A stretch of DNA of 64,000 nt from Haemonchus contortus. Its lineage: Eukaryota > Nematoda > Chromadorea > Rhabditida > Trichostrongylidae. The stretch lies in NCBI GenBank assembly GCA_000469685.2, contig LS997564.1:40086448-40150447 (forward strand), read 5' to 3'. Positions 56,441 through 64,000 of the stretch are shown here, piece after piece; the stretch's first letter is position 1, and each line of letters begins with the position of its first letter. The position numbers were made by a program, and so were the translations under genes. Under the pieces are notes generated by a model. That model made no database searches, was not told the origin of the DNA, and saw only the letters and a program-made list of their open reading frames with translations.

Positions 56441-58660
56441 CGCAAAGGGGGTTCAGCGAATGAAGTACGACTACCTTGGGGGACGGAACGATATTCTCCC
56501 AGCCGGACACGCTTTCGTTACTTGGCCACACCCCTTTTCCTAGGTTCTGTCGGTGTGAGCTTTCTGATGTCCATTGTCCTTCCGGCTTTTCGAAAGATCT
56601 GGTCCTCCTGAAATAAAACGGCCAGAAGGTACGATGGGTTGCTGAAAAGTGACCAATTTCTGTAGGATTTAAAATGTCAAGGAATGTCCAGTGGTTGGTC
56701 AACTTTTCAAACTTTTTAGATCTTTCTTGTTCCTTTTCAGTGGTGCTCATTGCTGTTTTTCGTCATGTCTGAATTGGTCAGAAGAGATTCTACTTGATCG
56801 TTAAGACGGCTGCCACTTTATAACCGTGACAGGGCTCCTTCTCGTGGATGAACTTGCTCGTTGCTGGTTTGGCTGTTTTCAGAACTTCAAAGGGGCAATG
56901 ACAGGTGGCTCCATAATAAACGCTAGCTGTCCCTTTCTTGTCTAAGTATCAGCTGAGTAATTCTAGCTGAAATGCTGCCTCAGTAGCTCATTCCCTGACT
57001 GAATTCAGTCGGTCCGACGAGGGTTAATTATACCACCAGTGACTGCACTAGGGAATGGTCTGTTCAAAAAACGGATAGATGATCCTGTAACCCAGATCCG
57101 TTAAAAATATCGAAGCCATTGAAACCACGCAATCCATGTCGAAAGACGTAAAACCAGTTGCACTCATCTGTTCACTGCAGACAGTGTCTTATAACCGACG
57201 CCTCATAGTAAGTCGAGATTGTGTTGCTTAATTTTCATTGCGAAAGCTTTTGTCGTATGTTGACCGGGGAGGGTTTTGTTTGTTTTTTTTCCACTAGCTG
57301 GCCTCATAATCATTAAATCTTGAAGCGTTGGATTGGTTGCCTCTCGCCAAATAACGATAACTCCACTTAGTGGCAATGCTTTGTTTGAATAATATTTAAC
57401 GGTTAGCGAACCTATTTCTCCGTGGGTTGAGCCATGCGGTCATGTTCCACCGAGTATTTGATCTGGACAGTGATTCTAATGCGAAGCCCGATTGGAAGTT
57501 TTATGAGATTGGGGCGAAACTTTACATGAAATTAAAGTAAAATAATAATATTAAAGTATTAATGTTTTTCTTGTAGTCTCCAATCTCCAATATCGTAGAA
57601 GAAAACAGTTACGAACAATTACATAGGTGTCGTTTCAATTGGTCGCCCTACTCTGTTTGTTCCCGAATCGGTGGGTATCGACTCCTTTTCGGCGATTCGC
57701 GATTAGCCAGTACAGTCTCAAAGTGTGGACATCTCTTGAAACAACCTCCTCATTAGGTCTTCTTGAAAACTGAACGTTCTGATGGCATTGCACCCTTCTT
57801 TGCCAGAACGTTTTCAGGGTGGTTGTGGCGAAAAGGCGTTGGTTAGCATTCGTTCCGAACACCATATTATCTTCAGGGACATTAAATAGGTTCTAGCTCC
57901 TTATCCATTGCTTTGTCAGTGAAGCGACCAAATTCACCAGGCCAAGTGCAACAAATCCCAACAACTTCACCCCACCAACCTTGCAGATTTTCGTTTGAGA
58001 AAAAATCTGACAGCAGTTTGACTATAGTCCGTAAGAAGAATATGATCCAATCCAATCTAATCCATCAGCAGAGTGCCTCCCTGCCTTGATTCGAGACCGA
58101 AGCGTTATGCACTCAGATCAGCCTTTCCCTCGGTAGACAAACAGCAAAATTGGAGCTATGCTATGAGGGGGCCACGTGAAATCTTAGCTTTACCGAAGCT
58201 AAGAGCAACCAAGTATCAAAAGAGCTGTCTTTTCACACTCTCCGATACTGAGTTTTCCTCTGAGCTACCACAACGAATGTGCAACTTGATAAAAAGTTAG
58301 TCGTAGGTTCCGCTGGCAGCTCCGCCCACGCAACAAGACGAGCTGGACGAGTTGACGTCAGGGTTTTTGGGTAAGTCAAGCAGTTTTTTTTCAGTCGTTT
58401 GCGGCTGGACTTTCGCTGCTTTTTTTCTTTTTACAGTTGTAATATAGTGCATGAGATTTTTTCTTGTTCATATTTTGTGATTTGCGAATCGAAGGCTGTT
58501 TTTACTGTTCGGAATTTCTGCAATTATAACCTACAACATTACAACTTATCCCATTTGATCGTTGGCTTTTATAATGGCATTTTGTATGATACTATCGTGT
58601 GAAATGTATATGTTCTTTGTAATATGTGTAATATTGTAACATTTCAACGCTACGGTATTT
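56441..58660. other. Intergenic stretch, no supported gene
   Basis: A minus-strand frame of 122 codons (56382-56750) overlaps the secreted-peptide gene in another frame and has no recognised similarity. Nothing else convincing was found. Confidence 0.4.
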
Positions 58661-58666
58661 TTAGAT

Positions 58667-60977
58667 ATGATAAGCTGTGGGATTTGCGGAAAGCACATGG
58701 CAAACGCGGATGGAAAGTGGGCATTTACGACCAGGTACCAAAACATCATCCTCCTCGTGTCTCTATCATTAGCTGGCCAAATAGACAGCAGACAAGCCCT
58801 TATTACTGCTGAGTCCATCAGAAAAGCGAAGCCAAAAATGTGCCATGAGCATGTAGTTCAAGCGGTAAGTGAAATATGGTCGTAAATTCATGTCCAAACT
58901 TCTACCATTAATATATTTGTCCGATCATCCTTTGTATAGGCTAAATACGCCTCAAAAAGCCACTACGATTCGTAATGGAAGTCGAATGCGGGAGCGCATC
59001 CCGAAAACGGAGTTGATTACTATTAGAAGTCTCTGTCCTTTATCTTTTGATGGGTCAATGTTGTATTATGTAGTCAGGTGTGTTACTTGTAAATAGCCTA
59101 AGTGTTTGCGACTGGTAATACCTAAAAAATAGGGTTTTTGATCTTCTGGGTTAATCAATCCCGCTTCTGGTTTATGCCCGTTTGACTTTCATTCAAATCG
59201 AATTCTTATAATGATTTGCTAAGGGGAGCCTTCCTGCAACTCTTAATCTTCCCATATGGGTCTGGTACGAGTTTTACTGATCCTACACGAATGGAAGGCT
59301 TGGTTTACACGGAAGAATATCAATCCGGAATCAGATACTTCGCCCAATGCTTGAAATAGTGTGCCGGGCTTAACACCTACTCCTCAGAGTGTCAGGATGG
59401 GGAATCAGAAATGGGCTAAATTTGTTTTTTTTAGCCCTGGTAGTAGTTTCTGTGAACGTGTTTAAGCTAATTAACCTTGTTGACAGGCCCACTGTATGCT
59501 GGCTAAGATGGCAATGGCAGGGAAGGGTATCAGCTATTGCGATGATCCCAATGCTTCGCGCAGCACAGCATACGTAACCAATGGAGACATCCCAGAGGAT
59601 TTGGTCGTTGTTTTCAACAGAATGGCCAAAGTATGATTTATAATTACCTTGGCAACTATTTTTTTTAAAGCGGCATTAACTGTAAACTTAGGGTTGTGAC
59701 ATCACCATCACTGCTCTTCAAGTTAGCAGATTTCTGAATGACGCTTTGAAACGATATTATGACACACCGTTGTGGCCAGCCTCTAAAACGGTGCGAGGTT
59801 TTCTGACTTTTTCTTAACGCTCGAATTGAAACGGATGTTCTCCAAACCTCTGTTTAGATCGTAGTAAAAGGTAGAAGCAAGAAGAGTGAGCCACCAGAAA
59901 ATCCCGGTCCCAAAACTGCGAACATTCCCTCGTTATCGAAGAAAATTGTAAGTTTGTTTTGAGAAATGGAAGTTTTGTAGTTACAGAAATACAGGATTAC
60001 AGAAGGATGAGATCGTACCCAATGGCACATCGGAGTGTTCCATGATTATTGAAAACACGGATCCAGAGGAGTCGGATTATCGCTTCCCTGTGAAGGAGGA
60101 GATCCCAAGTCAGTCCTGTCTCCGGTGTGGACGCAGATTAATGGTCAAACAACCGATTGACGTTGCGACCACGAGCGTTGACGGATCTATTTGCAAAAAG
60201 TGCAGCATAAGTACAACACCTGTGCGGCTTTGGGAAGATCGTGACGGTCCAAGTGGGGAAGGAGCGTACAAAGGAAATGTAGCAGCTTCTATAGCTGCTG
60301 TAAAGACCGGTTTACGATACCGGGTGAGTTCAAAAGTACAATGGAAATAGCTGGCATTTAAAGTATTGTAGTTATTTAGAAGCTCGAACAATGGGCCAAC
60401 CAGCTGAATTTGGCTTTATTTTCGAAATGTTTCCACAAGGATATTTTCGTGTCAACAAGGCTGACAAAAAGAAACGGTTCTTGGAAGAACCATCCGCGTC
60501 TGGTACCACTCGATGTGAAAAATGGACGGACAAGAAGAAGATGTGTGGCAAATCAAGTAAGTTTCGAGGTTCGGGTTCAGAACGAGGTTGGCTAACGCCG
60601 AAGGCTCATTTAGCAGCTCAGCAGAAGGGGACACTTCTCGTGATTAAGAGTGTGATAACCCTTATAGATAATATTTCTTTGGTGTAACTCTACCTTCCTA
60701 AGTGTTAGTACTTGGCAGTTTTAAGGAGTATTTCGGAGCAGTTTAAAGAAATTTTGTGGTGTGATAAGGATAATTGGAATGAAATCAACAGTCAGATATT
60801 CAGATGCTTTCTTCGCACGGGTTTAAACGGGAACATTCGCCATCTTGAAGATCTCAACTGTGCATCCAGGTAACCGCTTGAACAATGATGATTTCACGGG
60901 TGTTTTCTATTCTCGATGCACCTGTTTCGTGATTTTTCAGTTGCTTTCGAAAAATACAGGCCGTTCTGTTTGCTTGA
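58667..60977 (+). CDS. THAP/LIN-15-like C2CH zinc-finger protein, eight exons
   Basis: Exons read: 58667-58864, 59487-59630, 59692-59790, 59858-59947, 60003-60323, 60380-60556, 60709-60869, 60941-60977. The phases agree, the stop is TGA, and the product is about 408 aa. The first exon starts MISCGIC and ends MCHEHVVQA. Its C-x2-C-x51-C-x2-H spacing falls within the THAP range and also resembles the LIN-15B-like domain of nematodes. Residues ~216-244 hold a second cluster, C-x2-C-x21-C-x2-C. The rest is unrecognised. A TTTTTAG ends two bases before the ATG and could be a spliced-leader site. A nuclear, DNA-binding role is inferred from the finger only. Exon 7 uses the GTGTTAG acceptor because other nearby ones introduce stops. 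Confidence 0.75.
59205..59380 (-). repeat. SINE-like dispersed repeat in intron 1 of the zinc-finger gene
   Basis: TCTTCCCATATGGGTCTGGT, then GAATGGAAGGCTTGGTTTAC and ATCCGGAATCAGATACTTCG follow the same layout as the minus-strand copies at 1645 and 2815. The similarity is partial. Confidence 0.4.
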
Positions 60978-62863
60978 GCGAGTTCTATCAATCTGGAATG
61001 TAGTATTGCTAGAACGTATCATCGTTCATTCATTTGTCGTCGTAATTGCTCTTTTATATAAAAAAAGTTTTGTTAGGAATTGAGCCATCACAGCCTTTAA
61101 AACTATGTATGAGACGTAATCCGAGTGAAATTAGTGTACAGTTGACAAGAGAAAGCGTATCTTTCACTATGTTTGTATTGGAGGTCGATTCTTCCCGTGT
61201 CTTCTTCTCCCTCTTCTACATTTTGCTCAAGGACAAAACCCAAAACTTTTGACGAGCATGGGTTTTTATGTATTTAGCTTTTGTATGTAAACTGAGTCGC
61301 TTTACTTGTTACTCCTAACAGTTTACATTGTTACCCTGATCAAAGAAATGAATTATTTTTTTGTACAAAATTTTCCCTATTTGTCTTGCGCCACATTTTC
61401 TCAGATGTTAATGCATTTATTATATGGTTGTAATTAATTAACATTCTGATCATGAGCGAACATCGATTGAATAAGTGAAGCATGTGATTTGTTTATAAAG
61501 GCTGTGGCATTAATCATTCCGAATGTATATTTATAAAGTATAAATATTTAGAAAAATTATAAGTTAACCTTCTTTGTGAGTCTGAACAAAGTTAGAATCA
61601 GAGCCTATAAGTAAGCTCTTCAATTCTAACTTTATGCTTTATCTTGAGCAACAGCGAAGGATTTTCTCGAAAGCTTCTCTTTTGTGATGCCAAGAGGGTG
61701 ATTGCCTTGTCCCTAACGCTAATGAGCTGCTCTGGACTTAGGTAGCCTATCAAGTAAACCGCCTTAGACACGTTCTGTAAAGAATATCAACTATGGTTGA
61801 TATGATAAAAGGCTTTATATCCATTTAATACAGTGTCTTTCCTAAAAGAGGTGAGTTCAATGTGAAATGAGAGAGAACCCGTTGGGAATAGTTGATCAGT
61901 AGGAAGTTCGCGATTGTTGTTTTCATTTCCTAATCTAAAAGTAAAATTCGAAGAGTCCGGGTGACACCCAACCCTCATGTGACGGTAACGAACTAAGGAT
62001 TGATTGTTTGGCTCCCACAGCTCCCATAGCAAAGCAGGGTAACATTCTTTATGATGTCTTTATGGGATTCTTTATGATGCAATGTTGTTAGCCTCATCTT
62101 TGTGTGCCACTATGGGCCGGTAGTCTCGCTCCAAAAACGGTAAGACTCAAACAGAAGCATCCCTGATAACGGAACCGTAATGGACAGTTAAGAACGAAGG
62201 CGAAAAGCTCACTCAAAGCTTACCTCTTCTTCAAATCTACAATATTGTAGAAGGAATAAGCCATAATGAAACTAACACTTATTATGGAAATCACAAGTGT
62301 ATAGAAGGGAACGTGCACTCCCAAAACAGTCAAAACCACAGTCTGAAATGAATTCCCGTTCCGCAGCTTCCAAATGGCTTTTTGAGATTCTCAAAGATCG
62401 AATTCTGCAATACAGCCATCTCATGGAGTAGAAAAAAGCTTAGAAAGGACTCGACAACCTTAAATAGGAACGTGGTTCAAAATGTTGATTTTTCATTGTG
62501 CAAATTCGCGTAAAATGTAAAGTAAGTGGTGCAGAACGCAAACGGTTGCTCCCACAGCGATAGGGTTACGGTGAATATTTGAAAATTGGTTCGGCGCCAA
62601 TCGGCCAAAACGCTTTTGAACGGCAGTCTTTTTTTGGTTGTGCGTTCGCCTCGCATTTAACTTGTTGCTAAGGCCCATATTTTTCTCCCTCTCGCCATTT
62701 ATTCCTTTTTTCATTTATTTTACAATTTCTTTGTTTTATCACGAGTATGATGTCACTATAGATTTTCTTGTTTAATAGGATGATTTTAGTGTATTGGGCA
62801 TGAAAATTCCGCAATTTTGCCAATAATTTATAAAGAGATTATCGTGCATCTGGCTTATATATC
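60978..62863. other. Intergenic stretch between zinc-finger gene and PP2C gene
   Basis: No exon is recognised. A hairpin at 61588-61633 is the only clear structure. The last part presumably holds the PP2C promoter, but no element was identified. Confidence 0.4.
61588..61633. repeat. 46-bp hairpin
   Basis: AAAGTTAGAATCAGAGC pairs with GCTCTTCAATTCTAACTTT, with a small bulge and a 10-base loop. It lies about 600 bp after the stop of the zinc-finger gene. A small RNA or a MITE relic are both possible. Confidence 0.65.
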
Positions 62864-62974
62864 ATGGGAGCGTACCTCGATAAACCTGTAACTGAAAAGG
62901 AATCCGAAAGTGGTCAAGGAAATGGCTTGACATTTGGCGCCACTTGTATGCAAGGATGGCGAGTGAAACAGGAG
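62864..62974 (+). CDS. PPM1/PP2C protein phosphatase, first coding exon (partial gene)
   Basis: The 37-codon exon reads MGAYLDKPVTEKESESGQGN and continues to FGATCMQGWRVKQE, then GTGAGT. This is the conserved N-terminus of PPM1A/PPM1B-type Ser/Thr phosphatases, where MQGWR is followed by the metal-binding (E)DAH segment. That segment would open the next exon and is not found before the right edge. Gly2 fits the N-myristoylation signal known for this group. The closest C. elegans relative is probably ppm-2, from memory. The product removes phosphate from Ser/Thr using Mn2+/Mg2+. Confidence 0.85.
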
Positions 62975-64000
62975 GTGAGTTTTACTGTATCGGAACATAA
63001 AGTAAATTTTTATTGCCATCAAGACTGTTGCTTATCACCTGATCCTGTACTTTGAGAATAGCTCGCTTCTTTTGAGAAAGTCAGAATGTTTACCCAAATG
63101 CGTTTTGAATTATCATGGAGTGATTGACAAATATGACTTGTAAAAGCAAAAATCAGTTTGCATTCAAAGTAGAGAATGGGTAAAACAAAATTTCTTGAAA
63201 GCACTTTGCAAATACATTAGTAACGTTTGATTCTTAGACGCCATCAGTGGTGCTTCAAATAGACAGGATTATTTATTTAATTCTTACTGCCATCTAATAC
63301 TCAACACTTGATTCCTCCCCTTTTATAACTTTTTAGTCTATTCATTATAAATGCCACTAACTAGATAAGAAGTTCCCCGAAAGTTCTCGACTTGCAGGCT
63401 ATGCCTTTGCGTTTACGCAAAACTCACGCTTGTTTGAAGGGAATGTGGGCGAAAATCTCCTTCATTAGGTCGCATAAGAAAGCTTTTTTCCATGTAAAAC
63501 CGTCAAGACAAAAGCCTTTCCTTGGGTTTCTGTTTCCCCAGGTTGATGGTTGTAGGAATAGCAGATCCCCTTAGTTAAAATCCAAATGACTTGTATTTAC
63601 AGTGTGCTAATCGTATGAGAGAACCATCATGCTGTTCATGTCTTGTGCAGTCGGGGCGGAGCTTTTGATACCCCTTCCTCAGGTTCTTTCCTCTTTTCAT
63701 TCGATTCAAGCGGATAAAAGGAATAGAGAAAGGAACTTCAAAAGTTTCATCCCAACTGTACGAGATTTATTCCTATACGTGATTCTCATAGTCCTGCGGA
63801 GAGGGGGGGGGGGGGCGATTCCCGTCGGCATTTCGAACGTGTACGGCGCTGAGCGCGCGGCGGCATCGAATGTCCTTGCAAGGACCTTTCGCCTTTTGAC
63901 ATTGAAGGTGGATTACCCTGACTAACAATGATTAGGCTGAAGATTTGGCATCAATCCCTGTCTGAAGTGAGCTGCCTATGCTACCTGTTGTGCGGTGATA
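62975..64000 (+). other. First intron of the PP2C gene, to the window edge
   Basis: No DAH-containing second exon was found, so the intron seems to run past the edge. A G-run (about 63802-63816) sits in a GC-rich patch. Other open frames are not supported. Confidence 0.45.

Noticed and set aside
56382..56750. 122-codon minus-strand frame MSTTEKEQERSKK...
   Set aside because: It overlaps the signal-peptide gene in another frame, shows no family similarity, and no consistent splice model was found; kept only as a remote alternative.
1..64000. CRISPR arrays, bacterial operons or ribosomal RNA genes
   Set aside because: No regularly spaced repeats, no bacterial gene organisation and no rRNA-like stretches; split genes with GT-AG introns show nuclear eukaryotic DNA.

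Overview
The window looks like nuclear DNA of a clade V (strongylid-type) parasitic nematode. The main coding locus is split into many small exons with nematode-style splice sites (short TTTCAG/TTTTAG acceptors, GTAAGT donors). Its product resembles Caenorhabditis GLY-5 almost block for block. The rest is AT-rich, gene-poor DNA with Tc1/mariner elements, foldback repeats and SINE-like repeats. The order is inferred; the species cannot be named from the sequence. No alignment or gene predictor was run. Exon borders are hand-read from reading frame plus GT/AG signals.

Layout. 1-29.3 kb: mostly non-coding. It holds a 136-bp near-perfect palindrome at the left edge, scattered SINE-like repeats, a decayed mariner with 35-bp perfect terminal repeats (21326-22607), and weak minus-strand coding candidates (20.4-20.9 kb, 26.6-27.0 kb, 27.8-28.0 kb). 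29.36-50.38 kb: one plus-strand gene, a polypeptide GalNAc-transferase (gly-5 orthologue). It has 12 common exons, three alternative exons for the first lectin repeat, then two 3' exons, giving isoforms of about 619-623 aa. Its introns hold foldback elements, a dispersed repeat and a nested transposon pair: an apparently intact mariner (39426-40699) inside a dead DD37D Tc1/mariner-type element (38538-41118). A third mariner fossil and unidentified coding-like relics lie further along. 50.4-58.6 kb: repeats, including two abutting TTAA-bounded elements (52293-53428) and a degenerate tandem repeat, plus minus-strand small-gene candidates, among them a 67-aa secreted peptide with a 57-nt intron (56180-56440). 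58.67-60.98 kb: an eight-exon plus-strand gene for a ~408-aa protein with a THAP/LIN-15-like C2CH finger and a CxxC...CxxC motif. 62.86 kb to the right edge: first coding exon of a PPM1/PP2C protein phosphatase; the rest is outside.

The genes do not form an evident pathway or operon. GLY-5 is a Golgi glycosyltransferase, the THAP-like protein is a presumed nuclear DNA-binding protein, and the PP2C is a presumed cytosolic or membrane-tethered phosphatase. The points of most interest are the three-way exon choice in GLY-5, the intact mariner nested in an older transposon, and the short secreted-peptide gene.
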